Source of the DNA: Nageia nagi
Lineage: Eukaryota; Pinophyta
Reading direction: 5' to 3'
Length of the DNA stretch: 64,000 nucleotides
Assembly: GCA_050084985.1 (NCBI GenBank)
Contig: JBITNC010000001.1
Coordinates: 45,384,001-45,448,000, forward strand
This document shows positions 24,354-37,388 of this stretch, in pieces. The notes beneath the pieces were generated by a model that was not told the origin of the DNA, searched no databases, and saw nothing but the letters and a program-made list of their open reading frames with translations. The translations under genes were made by a program, and so were the position numbers. Every line of letters begins with the position of its first letter. Within the stretch, counting starts at the first letter, position 1.

Positions 24354-26195
24354 GTTTGTCACACTTAAAGAAATAGATATCAAATGCTTCCAAAAATTCA
24401 AGGATTTTTAGTTGATAAAAAATGACCTAAAAATATGCTAATTTTAAAAAATAGACCTTCAAAAATCACAAAAATATCCCAATGTAAAATATATATGTTT
24501 GAGATAAGATTTTGTAATGTAATAACTCACCAAATTGACTAAAATAACCTTGAAAATTTGGGGTTTTATATAAAAATGTTTTGTTTCTCAACCAAAAAAC
24601 TAAAAAAAATGAATGCAATAATCCTAATTTCACCTTCTAATAATTGTCTATCATGAATATATAAGATTTTGATAAAGTTCTAGGGCATAAATACACATAA
24701 AATCTTTAGGAATTAGGTTCAAAATATAAGGTTTTAATTAAAAATAAAAATCTACAAAATAAAAACACCTTCAAATTTTTAATAGTTTAAAGTAGTAGAG
24801 TTTTCTAATTTTGTAAAAAATGAAGATAAAAAAATAAATAAAACCTAGGGCTATCTATGAAAAATTCCACAAAAAATATTATGACTTAAAAATGAAAAAT
24901 CTAGATTTTTTTTAAAGAAATTGGGTAGGTTTGATAGCACTTTCCAACCCTCATTAAGAAATGGAAATGCAAGAAAGGTGGGTGCCAATATGTCAAAATA
25001 TTTTTATGACCCCTAATATTAAACTTGGTAGCAACTATATTAAAATATTAACATTCAACCATAAGAATAGTAATGTAAAGTATAATATAATATAAATAAA
25101 TAAAGTAATACCTAGACTATTGGATTTAGGTAAGACTGATGTACTAATGAGAAAGGGATCAAGAGATAACTACATACCTATTAACCTTACTTGGGATGAC
25201 AAATACTATTTGTAAATAATAACTTGTCAAAGATAATGAGTTTGATATGCGAATCCCCACACCAAATGTAGACTGAAACCCTAGCATGGATGCTTAAGAG
25301 AGCATGAACATAGAGCCCCGAATAGTAGTGCTAACATGTATGATAGTGTGCACATTGAGAATCCTAAGAGTAGATTTTGTAACCAAGATCCAATGGATAA
25401 GAGATTATCAATAAGTTGATTCAAAAATATAATTGTGAAAGATAGATTAATAACATATATGCTCAAGTGATAACAAGATCCCAATATCAATAGACAGTGT
25501 TGAGAAATACCTAAATGTAGGTACCATCTATTGATATGAAATTTGGATGCTTTCCATATAAAGGCTAGTACCTATGCAAGGGTATCTTACAAAATAAAGA
25601 AAAGATTACATGAGAAGTGTCTTAAGTGGGCTATCGTAATATATATGATATAATATTTAATATAAAAAAATACTTAATGATATAAGATTAACATAATAAA
25701 AAATCTAAGTGGAACCACCTTAGTGAACCAAAATTATGTGTCAACATCCTCCAAGGTCAATGATGTAAGCATCTTAAACCTTGTAAATGCAAGATGAGAG
25801 GGTTTTCCACCTAGTACTTGACCTATTGCATGGTGATATCATCAACATGGTTGGACTAAGCCCCAAATAATAACTTTATAGACCTTGCTAATGCATGACA
25901 TTAGCAATAGGGTTTAAATAACCTGGTAAAGTGCTCAAAATAATTGATAAGCAATATATAGATTCAATAAAGGCTCAAAACACCTTAGAAAAGAGTACAA
26001 GGTATAAGTGTTCCCCAAACTTTAGGAAAAAGATCTTAAACTTCAAGAAAATATAGAATAATAACATATACAAGATAAACACAACAAAAATCCAAGAATT
26101 AAGGCCTTTGGTAACATCCTCACTCAAAGACTTTATCCCTAGATCAAAGAAGGTTCAAAATAAAAAACAATCATCAAAGCATAATTCACAACATC
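24354..26195. other. Leader and flank of Gypsy-2
   Basis: AT-rich, without a supportable gene. It probably holds the untranslated leader of Gypsy-2 and perhaps its LTR: on the minus strand GTCTACA followed by TTTGGTGTGGGG near 25268-25252 recalls the LTR end and primer site of Gypsy-1. I could not find the other LTR boundary. Two decayed inverted or repeated phrases (AACACCTTAG..., AAGATCTTAAAC...) are too weak to name. Confidence 0.4.
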
Positions 26196-27990
26196 ACCTT
26201 TTGGTTCATCTTCATCTTCATCACCATACATGTGTATCTTTTCAAGTATTTGAACAACTTGGTCCATTTCTTAAGCTTGATCTATAGTAAGTATTTTTTA
26301 TAAATTATTATCTAAAACTTGACTAGGAGGATGAATTTAAAGTGCATTTTTTACCTCTTTTGGTCTTCATAACATCTTGAAATATGTTTGGAGAATCATT
26401 ACTTGAAGTGTTTTATTCAGGACTATTTGAATGGCTAGTTGGTGTACTTGGTTAGATAATTTGTAGGTTGGTCTACACACCAAGTTGCACACTTAGAGTA
26501 GTTTCACCATTATTTCCATCATTAATATAAAGTTTTGATAACCATATACTCCTCCTTCATAAAATATCACATCTCTAGAAACCATAAGTTTATGAGTTTT
26601 TTGGGTTATAAATTGTATAGGCTTTAATTTTTTAATAATAACCAATAAAAATGCATGCTTCACTCTTAGGATCAAGATCCTTCCTAAGTTCATCAACCAC
26701 ATGAGCATAAGCCAAACAACCAAAAACTTTAAAATGATTAACATTGGGTTTCTTTTCATACCAAGCTTCATAGGGAGTCATATTTTCCAAGCTGTTGGTA
26801 GGACTCCTATTCAAAATATAAACTACTATTCAGACTACATAAGCCTAATAGGAATTTGTTAGACCCTTCATCTACAACATACTCATGGCCATATCTACAA
26901 TAGTCTTATTCTTCCTTCCTGCTGCTTCACTTAGTATTATCTTTGTAATATTGGAGGAACTCAGTAGAGTAAAACTCTCCACCATAGTCAATCCTCAAAT
27001 GCTTAATGTTGCAGCCACTCTAATTCTCAACCAAATTTTGAAAATCCTTGAAATAATTAAATGCTTTATTCTTATGCTTGAGGAAATACACCCAACATAT
27101 TCTGGAGTAGTCATTTATCAAAGTGAGAAAATAATAATTCTTACCCAATCTCATGGTCTACATCAGTGCAAAGATATTATAATGGACCAATTGAAGTGGT
27201 TATGAAGCCCTCCATACTTTCCCTTTAGGAAATTTTTATCTAGCATGCTTTTCCAATGCATATCCTTCATAAACAAATTTGTGCTCCTTTACCTTTGGTA
27301 AACAATAAACCATCTCTTGAGATGTTAGTAACCTCAAACTTATAAAATTTAAATGGCCATACTTGAGATATGATAAACAAATCTTATTTTTAACAACATT
27401 CATGAAATTTGCCCTTTATCCTCCAAAATTCAAGAAAATAATCTTTTATTGATCATAGGAACAATAGTAACATTTATTCCCATGATTCTTATTGTAGATA
27501 ACATATTTCTTATCCTTAAAAACTAGCTTGTAATTATTTTCCATTATCTAGACTATGCTCAACAAATTATGTTTCAAATTTGGAGTGTAATAAATATCAT
27601 GAGCCTTTTTCTTGCCTTCACTTATGTTCACCTCCATGACACCTTTGGTACCCACCTCTAATGATTTTTCATCTCCAAGATTGATATTATATTTAAATGA
27701 ATTATCCAAGGAAGAAAACATATTTCCCTTTCCTATCATATGATTGAAACATCCAAATTCATGAATCCAAGTTTCTTGAAGATTCTTATCAACTTTATTG
27801 TAGGATAAGAATAAATTTAGTTTTGCAGTCTCCTTCAACAAAGTTTGTAGTCTTTATTTCATTACCATCCTTTATTCTGCACTCTCTCTCATAGTGCCCA
27901 AACTTCTTGCAATGTTAACATTACACATTCTTCTTATTACCTCTTCCTCTAACACTTCCAATTTAACACCACCTCTTCTACCATCTCTTC
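26196..27990 (-). pseudogene. Copia-3 fragment: zinc knuckle, protease and integrase
   Basis: Minus-strand Copia remnant from a family different from Copia-1/2/6. From high to low coordinate it has a zinc knuckle (about 27930-27870, HCKKFGHYEREC in a shifted frame), a protease region (27841-27548, with WIHEFGCFNHM in place of the usual Asp-Ser-Gly; YYTPNLKHNLLSIV), GAG-pre-integrase and integrase (about 27500-26640), and the conserved MTPYEAWYEKKP block at 26770. It stops near 26200, before reverse transcriptase. No LTR was identified on either side. Confidence 0.8.
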
Positions 27991-28450
27991 CTATGGAAGA
28001 ACTCTTATTTATAAACATATTAAACATAACTTGGTTAGTTGGGTTAACTTATGAACCATAGCTTGGTATGATTGAAGGTAATATTAGGTTAGGTTGACAT
28101 AGCATTACAAGCTTCATATGACTAAAGAAAAAGGTTAGTTGGGATGAATTATAAACATAATTTGGTCCAACTAAAGAAAGTATAGATAAATTTTTCATTT
28201 TTCTAAAGTGATTTGAAATATTTCAATCATGATGAATAATTACATCTTGAAAATTAATGATAAGAGAATCTTGATGAGGGTCAATGTTCACTCGAAGCAT
28301 GAAGAATGAAAACTTACTCTTAGAGTAAAATCACAAGATCTATCATTCAATAACCAAGTAGAATTGAGTTCAATTTAAATGTTGAGGGAAAGAGCTTTAC
28401 ATTCAAAATGAGATTTGATACTCAATGATCTTGATAAATTGAGTTTCATG
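27991..28450. other. AT-rich spacer
   Basis: No gene or repeat identified. Phrases around TTGGTTAGTTGGG and ATAACTTGGT recur loosely at 28030-28170, but not as a clear array. Confidence 0.45.
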
Positions 28451-29350
28451 TGTAGACACCCAAAAATGACCCCTCTTTCAAAAGTTGAAAAGAGGGACAT
28501 AAAAATAAAGCATTGTTATAAAAAATGCAAAATGCCTGCATTCGAATCTAAATGTCGATGACCCATATTAAACATCGACATATGATACCCAAACCCTTAT
28601 GACTCTATGATTCGTAAAATCAAAATAAAAATGGTTAGTTGTTAAATGACTTGTCTATAAAGCTATAGATCATGGATGACTCATCATCAATCCTATACAT
28701 CTGAGCTTTAGATCATTACCATGATAAGACTAGATAAGCTTTTTTATCTTGGCTTTTATCTCCAAAATGGAAAATTTTCTAGTTTTCTTGGTCAATAAAT
28801 AAAACCTTCAACATTGAAGTAAGGGACCCAATTTCAAAGTAAAGGAACTCTACTAAAATTCATCTAGAACATGTTAGTAAGTTGAGTACTTTACTTTGAT
28901 GCTTTTACATGTTCATTTTGCTTTAATATTATGTTTTTCCAATTGAACAAGTATGTTTGATGTGTTTATTATTCGCATGTGTGCAGGGTCCATAGGTGTT
29001 GAACAACAAAGATGTTGAGGGAACTCAGATAAAGAAAGATTAAAGATTGTTTATAGGTTCACAATGAGAAAGGCTAAGAGCTTGCAACTTTAGATACAAA
29101 AATGCCAATGATTGGAGGTTAGATGCCAACAACCACTACTAATTGCTGACAACTAAATTAGGATGTCAGTGACTCTATAAATGACCATAGAGGCCCAAAA
29201 AACCATTTTACAAAAGCCCTTATGAAAAGGCATACCGAATCCAAGGATTTTTAATTATAAATTTGAGGTCTATCCAAGAGCAATAAAATACATAGCTATT
29301 CTAATATCATTTGTCTTGTTTGCTAACAAGGTTATTTTTTTGGGTAGTTA
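28451..29350 (+). repeat. Probable Gypsy LTR
   Basis: Begins TGTAGACACCCAAAAATGAC, matching the start of the Gypsy-1 and Gypsy-4 LTRs. The likely end, near 29350 (ATTTTTTTGGGTAGTTA followed by AGATTAATGA), resembles the end of the 30520 LTR and its following bases. No coding sequence of the same element is recognisable downstream. Confidence 0.42.
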
Positions 29351-30519
29351 AGATTAATGATAAAATGCATTAGTTTAACATTGTTATTATTTAAGTTTTA
29401 AATTTTAATTTACTTATGTTTTGGGTATGTATCGTACAAAGTAAAACATTTTATTTAATAATTTTTCTATCTCATCCACCTATGGTCTCCCTTTGCATTG
29501 AAAAGCAATCCGAGGTGACCATAATGGATTGGATAGGAAAAGGGTAAATGAACCTTTTCTTTTTCTTATCATTACATTAATTTGGTAAATGAATCTACAC
29601 TAAATTACTACCATACTTGGAAGGGATAATTAACTATCACTAAACTTAGAATTAACTTAAGGTAAATGAATTGGGTTCAAGGTTGAGTATAATGCATTAA
29701 ATTGGTTAATGAATATGGTGGTTACATTCACACATTAAAAAATCTTACTTATCTACCCTTACCACATCGATAGGTAGTTGAAGGTGATTGTGACTCATAA
29801 CAAGGGAGAAAGAATTTGTATTAAAGGAAAATTTGCTCATATTAAAGGCTCCTTACTTATCTACCCTTACCATGATGAGAGGTGGTTGAGGGTAGATTAT
29901 GACTCGTAAGGAAAAGGAATAAACCACACTTAAATACTTATATTATTGGAAGGGTTAATGAACTCATTAAAAGGTAATGAATCTTGTAGGTTATCTAAAT
30001 CAAAATATACACTAATTAAAATACTATTTGAATCACCTTAAGAAAGTTTTAATCAATGGACATGTATGTTTGGGAGGGTTAGAATTTGCATCCATAAGTA
30101 ATTTATTTTAGTTAAATACACATTCATAAGGCTTGGTAAAATTAACATTAATGAGTTGGAGGTCATTACCAACCATTGATTCTTATCTTCTTATGCTCCC
30201 ATTGAAAAAATATAATAATACTCAGACCCAAAACTTGGAGATGAATAGGGAGTTCATAGGTTATAAGTCATTACTTTCCACCAAGCAACTATAAACAAGG
30301 AGGATATACTTGGATTTGATCATTGATATAGTTATCAATGGCATTCCTTGAATCCCATTGCACTAAGGGGACCACTTTAGGTACCAAGCTATTACTTAGC
30401 CATAGACAACCTAGTAGGATTACCAACCTACCTTGATTAAATGCTTAACTAGACAAAATAATCTAAGAAAACTAAAAATATCAAAATATACAATTCACAT
30501 CACTCATATTAAAAGATTA
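29351..30519. other. AT-rich non-coding sequence with a short duplication
   Basis: No gene. Two copies of a roughly 60-bp block start at 29744 and 29852 (CTTACTTATCTACCCTTACC, then GATAGGTAGTTGAAGG or GAGAGGTGGTTGAGGG, then GACTC(A/G)TAA), 108 bp apart. The phrase GGTAAATGAA also recurs between 29540 and 29710. This could be a decayed tandem array in the internal region of the preceding Gypsy element. Confidence 0.5.
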
Positions 30520-31147
30520 TGTAGACACCTAAAAATGAATTATTATTTATTAAATAATTTATTTTATAGTATCAAGGATATTAATTGTAAAAAGGGATCA
30601 AAATATACCGAAGGAAATGTAATGGACCATTATATGATGTAAAGCATGTCAAATATCAAGAAAGACACCATAAATAATATAATGTGCAATGATCCCAAGA
30701 ATCAAAGAGGATCAAGACTTTGCTATAAAAGAATATCAAAGGCAATGTAAAGGACATCATGCGAGGACATCATAAAATACCAAGAGAGAGATGCCAAAAC
30801 ATGCAAGATTATTCTATCCTACCAATAATGATATTTTGTAACACCATGTTTGCATAGATATAGGTTAAACCCTTCATCTCACTTACACATATATTTTATT
30901 CCATTCATAAATATGCTTATCCCACATAGCTAACAACATGCTATCATAGACCATTGGTCGCATACATTTCTTATGGTGCATTATGGTGATTGATGAATGG
31001 TTGCTGTCATTTCATGTTTATGTGAATGCGATGAAGGTACATTAATTATCATGTTCATTTTATGCCATATTTCTTATATATGCTTCAATTACATGTTGTA
31101 GACAAATAGTGCATCAATTTATCATTCATGCATTATTTTTGGTTACA
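30520..31147 (+). repeat. 5' LTR of Gypsy-4
   Basis: Starts TGTAGACACCTAAAAATGAA at 30520, close to the Gypsy-1 LTR start. It ends near GCATTATTTTTGGTTACA at 31147, the decayed inverse complement of the start. A Gypsy gag opens 196 bp downstream, which supports the assignment. Confidence 0.6.
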
Positions 31148-31342
31148 GATTAATTGAATATGCCAAAAAGATAGAAAAAGATAATCACATTGAAAAGGTA
31201 AGTATTCATGTAGGTTGTTTGTGTATTCAATTATTTTCTTGTAAACATAAACTAAAATTGAATTGCTATGTTCAATGATTGCTTTATTTTAGTTTATTAA
31301 AAAAAATAAAAAATAAAAAATAAATCAAAAAATAAAGAGAAA

Positions 31343-32880
31343 ATGGTTCATACTCGTTCTCAAAAATCTCGTTAGGAATAAGAACCATACAATCAATACT
31401 ATCTAGAGGAAAGAGAAAGTCATAGGTCCAATAGGAATCGTTCGAGAAGAGAAACTCCATAAAGTACAAATCTTGAAGTTTACTTAAATCCTATCAATGA
31501 TGATTTAAATATGGTTATTCAATTTTTGACATAGGTAAGACTTTCTCATTCTTATCATGCCCATAGTCTTCCTTTAGATTTAGAATATTTAAGGGAGGAT
31601 AAACAAGTGACCAATAATGTGAAAGATAATGAAGAAAGGAACATACCTCTCTCACAAGCCCATTTAGCTGATACTAGGTTTCAAAAAGTCCCTTATAAAC
31701 CTAAATATAATTATGTAACATGCTACCTACCAAATGGATATTTAGTTCAATCATATTTAAGAAGAGATGATTATAGTCCTTCCATAATATCTAGGAAAAT
31801 AGAAGAATTCGATGATCGAATCTCTATACACACAACTACTCCAATGCCAGAGTCAAGAGATGGCTTCAAAGTATATGATAATTATTTCCATGTTTTGAAA
31901 TCAAATATGCTATCTCCTTTGTCAAGTTATGGAACACCTAAATAAGAATGCAATGTAAAAGATAAGCAAGACCCAACAAAGTTTAAGTTGCAAGAAATAT
32001 CTCCCTATGTGCATAGGAAAGAGTATCCACCTCAAAATAATATGCAACAACAACAATGATAAGGATTAGCCCCGTATGGTCAAGGTGTACAACAAAAGAA
32101 AATACCCATTAGATTTACTGAATTACAATAGTTACAAGCACAACCAATGTTCAATTTACATCAAAATAAATCATCAACAATGCATTGTAATAAGCAAGAT
32201 GTCCAAAACTAATATGGACATAATCAAATATCATGTAGAGATAGAAAAGGACAACCCAAAGCATGATATTTATCACCACATGGTCATGGAGTGTATAGAT
32301 ATCAAGATCCTTATATGGATAAGAAAAAAGAAGTTTCACTTAGAAATTGACAAAATGAACTTCAAAAATATCATTTACCTCCACATAAAGATAAGGGAAA
32401 ACCATACTACCCTCCTAGACTATAATTACCCCTATGACCACCACATCAACCTCCACCTCCCTCTCCAGCATGCGATAGGGTTTATTATGATGCTAAGACA
32501 CCTTCTAAACAAAGGTACAAATCATTCCCAAGGTATGAAGAAGGAATCAATCATAGGGACAAAGAATATCCTATATATCTTTAAAAACAACTTGAGGAAT
32601 AGGTTGACTTTCATAAAAGTTTAAAGAAAATTGAAAGAGAATTGCATATGCAAGGTAAGCAAAAGGTATTGTATGAAATAATTTATAACAAACCAATTCA
32701 TCATAGTGTCCCCAAAAAGGAGATTCCTTTTAAATTTGAAATTCCAAAAATTGAATTGTTTAAAGGAAAGGAAGATCCTAAAGAACATCTTAGATGATTC
32801 AAGTATTTAATTTATGTCATTGCTAATGATGATGCACTAATGTTGCATTGTATTCTTTCAAAATTACACTATGAATTGGA
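31343..32880 (+). pseudogene. Gypsy-4 gag, degenerate and truncated
   Basis: Opens MVHTRSQKSR at 31343, a start common in plant Gypsy Gag proteins, followed at once by a stop. The amino-terminal region continues at 31607-31945 in frame. The segment 32076-32624 is open but in a low-complexity, probably shifted frame. The Gag core starts at about 32740 (FKGKEDPKEHLR) and is cut off at about 32880. No zinc knuckle or pol is present. Confidence 0.65.
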
Positions 32881-33274
32881 GTAGTCCTAAAATATTCTTT
32901 ATTCTCTATACTTTTATTTTGTAGTGTCCAGGAGTTATGTATACAAGAATGCCTCGGGGGGGATATTATTCTCTTAGAGTCTCAGTTAGTTGAAAGTTCA
33001 TATATTCTTACATTCTTGTTAATCCATCCTCTTCTCATTTCTTTCTCTTAGAGTATCAGTTTTGTAAATAAGAATACCCAGGAGTTATGTGACTAAGAGT
33101 TATTTTATTCTTTATTCTTTTATTCATTAGTGCCTGAGAGTTGAGTACTTGAGAGAATTGTAAAGAATACCTAGGAGTTATATAAATAAAATATCCAAGA
33201 GTTATGTTTATTCCTTTAGAGTGTTTGAGAATTGTTGATGCAAGTCTTAAAGACTTGCATAAATTCAAAGCAAG
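32881..33274. other. Decayed repeats around CAGGAGTTATGT
   Basis: No gene. The phrases CCAGGAGTTATGT (32928), CCCAGGAGTTATGT (33068), CCTAGGAGTTATAT (33169) and CCAAGAGTTATGT (33192), with TTATTCTTTATTC nearby, indicate an old, irregular tandem array leading into the clearer array at 33275. Confidence 0.5.
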
Positions 33275-33605
33275 ATCATCAATAGAGCCCATAAATTCTA
33301 AGGAATGATGTCACTACTTTTGATTGAAATCAATGGGTCCCAGAAGAATCAAATCATCAATAGAGCTCATCGATTCTAAGAGATGATGTCACTATTTTTG
33401 ATTGAAATTAGTGGGTCCTAGAGTAAACAAAGGCAAGTGCAGATTTATAAAGATCATCAATAGAGCCCATCAATTTTGAGAGAAGATGTCATTATTTTTG
33501 ATTAAAATCAATGGGTCCTAGAAGAATCAAATCATCAACAGAGCCCATCAATTTTGAGGGATGATGTCACTATTTTGGATTGAAATTAACGAGTCCCGAA
33601 AGAGC
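33275..33605 (+). repeat. Four-copy paired tandem array
   Basis: Copies of a roughly 78-bp unit (ATCATCAATAGAGCCCAT, GATGTCACTA, TTTTTGATTGAAAT, GGGTCC) start at 33275, 33353, 33453 and 33531. The spacings 78, 100 and 78 show two pairs separated by an extra 22 bp, a higher-order unit of 178 bp duplicated once. Unit sequences differ by several bases, so the array is old. Confidence 0.85.
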
Positions 33606-35087
33606 TAGATAATCTATGAAGCCTAGACAAAAAACATAGAGCTCGCCAAACAAAGGTAAGAGTAATGCATAAGGAAAACTTGGGTTCACTTTCTCTTAAG
33701 TGTTTGACCCTTAGGGCCTTGTTAATGTGTTGACACCAACTCATTTTCACATAGCAGTGGCACTTTCTTCTTAAACCAAATTAACATAATGTTTACCAAT
33801 CACCATTACTCTAATGATTGACATCTATAGTAGAGATCATAAAGATTATAGAGAAGTAGATAGTAGTTGATAGGGCATTGTACCAAATCATACCCATCAA
33901 TTTGCAATCAAGTAATTACTTAGATAGCTATAGTGCTATCTCTAATCAGCTATAGGATTGAAGAATGAGTAGTCAATGACATGTCAAAAGGACTATGACT
34001 CTATGGACATGGTTGTTCAAAAATTACAAATTCCTAGATAGTCATGTTGTTGGTACTTATTCATTATGTAATCTAATACAATTGTAATATTTATGTAAAT
34101 GGTGCTATTTTAGTTGTTTCATTCAATGCTAGCAATTATGTATATTAATAAAACCCAACCACCCAAGAAGGTGGAGAAGTTGTATAAATAACTAGCTCTT
34201 ATAGGTTAAAAAGGTCAAACATTTTAAGAAATTTGCCTAAATCTATAAGATCTATTCACATATGATAATACAAAGAGACAATGCTTTGCCTTTTTCAAAT
34301 AAAGTGGCTATTTATTGCTTTTGTGGATGTTATATGTGGAATATTTTCTTCAAATTATGGCTATGTATTATGATTGCGAGACCCTAGGGGTAAGATAGTT
34401 TGCTATTCTTAATATTGGACATAGATTGCTACTTGTGCTACAATGTCCAGGTTGTATATTTCTTATTTTAGTTCTTTTTATTTACTTATCTCTTTCCAGT
34501 AACTCTTGATCCTTTTATTCCTTTCTTGATACTTTTAACCTTGAATATAGATAGGTACAAACCTATAAATCAAAGATTGAGTAGAAAACCAACACGAGTG
34601 CATCCCCACCACTTTCTACTCTTTGAAGGAACATACTATTGTGAGCATTGGAGAATATGACCAGATCAAACCCTTTGAGGTTATGCTATATTGATCAATA
34701 GTAACTAGTTCCATTTTTGGCATGCCTGATGGGACATGAGCTAAATTCCATATTTAACAGGTGTAGGTAGGCATGATAGCCTCATTTGGTGGGTTATTAA
34801 TTAAATCCTTCAAGATTATAAGGTTTCTTTAACCTTATTAGCAACTCTACTATCAACCAATCAATGTTTTAAACACTGGCACCTCCAAAATGTAGATTAA
34901 CTAGAAGTATTGCCAAAAATTTCCTTATACAGCCTAGATTTCAAGAGCTATCAGTTCCTCATAGGAGGACTAGGTGAAAAATTTCTTGGGTTGTGTCTCC
35001 TTTGGTACCCTTAAGGGAAATTCCACTATTAGTTGTATTTGAATCAATCCCAAAAGATCCTTCATCTCTTACCCATTCTCCAAGAAT
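33606..35087. other. Non-coding sequence before Gypsy-5 gag
   Basis: No gene found. The position implies it holds the LTR and leader of Gypsy-5, but I could not define LTR borders because the partner LTR would lie beyond the assembly gap. TGGCACCTCCAAAATGTAGA at 34879-34898 could be a primer-binding site or LTR edge, without support. Confidence 0.4.
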
Positions 35088-36250
35088 GGCTCAACCAGTA
35101 GATTTTTCTACCTAGAATAATAGTCATCCTTTGGTTGTTGTTGCTAATTCACCTCCTATACCTCAAGTAGCTTTCAAGGTTTTGCCTAAGTATGATGGCT
35201 CTAAGAAGATTCCATATGAACATTATCAATATGTATCTTTTTTGACTTCAAGCTTTGATATTACTGATGAAATCATGATGATTAGGTTACTGTCACACTC
35301 TTTTGAAGGTAAAGCAACCAAGTTGTTTAGAAATCTTACCCCCCAATCTATAAATTTATAGGGAGAGTTATGTCAAGATTTAATTAAAATATTTGTTGTA
35401 GATGGTGATGATGGCACATTCCTTAACCTCATAACATGTATCAAAAGACATCCTCATGAATCTATTGATGATTTCAAAACCAGATTTGAAAGAACATGGA
35501 AATTTATACTAGTAAGGATTAGACCAACAAATGCATAAGCTCTAGTGTATTATAGGAAAGACTTTCTTTTTGACCTTAATATGCTTATTGTTATGTCAAG
35601 AGACACATTCTATATGTATACCAAATGGCAAAAAATGCATAACATTCCTTAGTGTCCTCTGGAAAAATGCAACCTAGAACAATCATGCCTTTATTTTTGA
35701 AAATGCCTTCCAAATAGACTCCAAAAATAAGTCACCCTAGAGTTCTCACCTTACCATCTACTCCCAAACCTATTATGCAAAATTAGTTCCAATGTTACCT
35801 GCTCTTGCATCCACAAGTACTGGTACTAAACCTAAATCTCAAGAAGAGGAAAGAATAAGGTAGTTAGAAGTAACTATCAGGAATCTAACCAATAAGCCCA
35901 CTCTGCAAGAAAGGTAAAATCATGGTTTTAATTATAAAAGATATGATAATCAATATCAACTAATATTCTAGCCCAAAGTCAACCAACTAGAATAGACAAA
36001 TCCTCCTAAAATAATTGAAAATGATATTATGACTAATTCTATAGATAATGCTATTCTGGGTATTATGGAATGGTGTCCACCATGTTCAACTCCTCATTTT
36101 ATAGATTCATGTGTGATGTATCAACATCAGTACTTGGGCTTACATTCTAATTAGATGGTGGAACCTGCATTAGATCTTGCTCTTGATCTCATAATGGTGA
36201 ATTTTTGGATTTCAAGATATGCTAGAGAATAAGCAAATTATGTTCAAACT
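35088..36250 (+). pseudogene. Gypsy-5 gag, degenerate
   Basis: Opens MAQPVDFST at 35088. The Gag core at 35131-35620 reads FKVLPKYDGSKKIPYEHY, LLSHSFEGKATKLFRNL and HESIDDFKTRFERTW, a Gypsy Gag signature, with several stops. A decayed zinc knuckle (CPPCSTPHFIDSC) lies near 36070-36110. Decayed coding sequence continues toward the protease. Confidence 0.78.
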
Positions 36251-36684
36251 AGAGCAACTTCTTCAGCAGTTCCACAATAACCTCAAACCACTCAGTAATA
36301 TTGAGCACCCGATCAAGTGCAACCTAAACCTAAAAATGTTAAGGCTCCTTTAGTTTAGCCTTAGAGCCAACATCATCAAGTTTCATTTAATTTGGGTACT
36401 ATTCCATCAAATTTGGGTACTAATGCCTTGGGTGAAATAAACCTTGTTATAACTAGAAAAGAAGTCCCAGAGAAAGGAAGACTTGGCACATTGAGATATC
36501 CTTTCATTACTGATTATCATAAAGAAAAGGCTACTCAACATTTTAGAACACATAAACAAGTGAAATGAATTAAGTCCATACCATATGCTCCATACAATAT
36601 TATGGAAGAATTAAAGAAAACTCCTTCTAGAATGACTATGATGCATTAAAGATACTAGGTCAATTAGATCTTTTACAAGAAGCT

Positions 36685-37017
36685 TTGAAGTTAAGAAATA
36701 GTAAAAAAAGAGAAAATGAAGAGAATCCTATTTATGCCATGTCTAAAGTTGTCCCTCCAGCTCCAATAGGTATAACAAGACTCCCACCTTTCTATTTATC
36801 TTTGAGACTAGAAGGTTGGGTAGTAAAAAATTATTTGATTGATATTGGAGCTGCAATAACTATTATCCCTAAAGCTGTTGTAGATGAAATGAAGCTGTAT
36901 ATTATGAGATGTATTGATAGTGTCATACAATTAGATTCTTCCTTAGTAGATGTAGTTGGTAGTGTTAAAGGAGTTCAAATAATATTGAATGCATTCTCTA
37001 ATATTCATGTTGTCTAA
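36685..37017 (+). pseudogene. Gypsy-5 aspartic protease
   Basis: Frame of 110 residues. YLIDIGAAITIIPKAVV near residue 51 aligns with the retropepsin active-site loop, where the family has Asp-x-Gly-Ala; the Asp and Gly-Ala are kept. The sequence after the stop (LGGYLALDYNHLLLPFQNK near 37087-37143) is the usual continuation of this Gypsy type. It is one domain of a larger broken polyprotein. Confidence 0.75.
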
Positions 37018-37388
37018 GATGTCATTATAGTTGATCTTCCACCTTTATTCAAAATATGTCTTTTCAGAGAATTTACTACTAAATTGGGAGGATACCTAGC
37101 CTTAGACTACAATCATCTTCTTCTTCCTTTTCAAAACAAATAGGTAAAAATTTTGAATAAAGGCACCAAAATTGTCCATCTCAAGAGGATCATTGAATAA
37201 AATTGGATGAATGATCTATAACCAATGGAGGTATTTGAAAGTGACACACTAAGAGAATCACTACTAACAACTGAAGTTCTTTTAGTAAATGATCTGAATT
37301 ATCAGATGACAGATGTTGGCATGGGAAATTATTATTTATATGAGAAAACTCAACCAATCTTAGTCATTGCTAATAAAGAACATGAGAT

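Noticed and set aside
25252-26477. A Gypsy LTR bounded by GTCTACA-type ends
   Set aside because: The low end next to a primer-like site is plausible, but the only matching high end (26471-26477) lies inside Copia-3 coding sequence.
28451-31147. A complete Gypsy element between the similar starts at 28451 and 30520
   Set aside because: No coding sequence of a Gypsy pol lies between them; they are better read as LTRs of two truncated elements.
32076-32624. A 182-residue protein on the plus strand
   Set aside because: Low-complexity His/Ile/Lys-rich translation inside Gypsy-4 gag, probably a shifted frame of the Gag amino-terminal region.
33275-33605. CRISPR-like array
   Set aside because: Units are contiguous tandem repeats without unique spacers, and the context is plant nuclear DNA.
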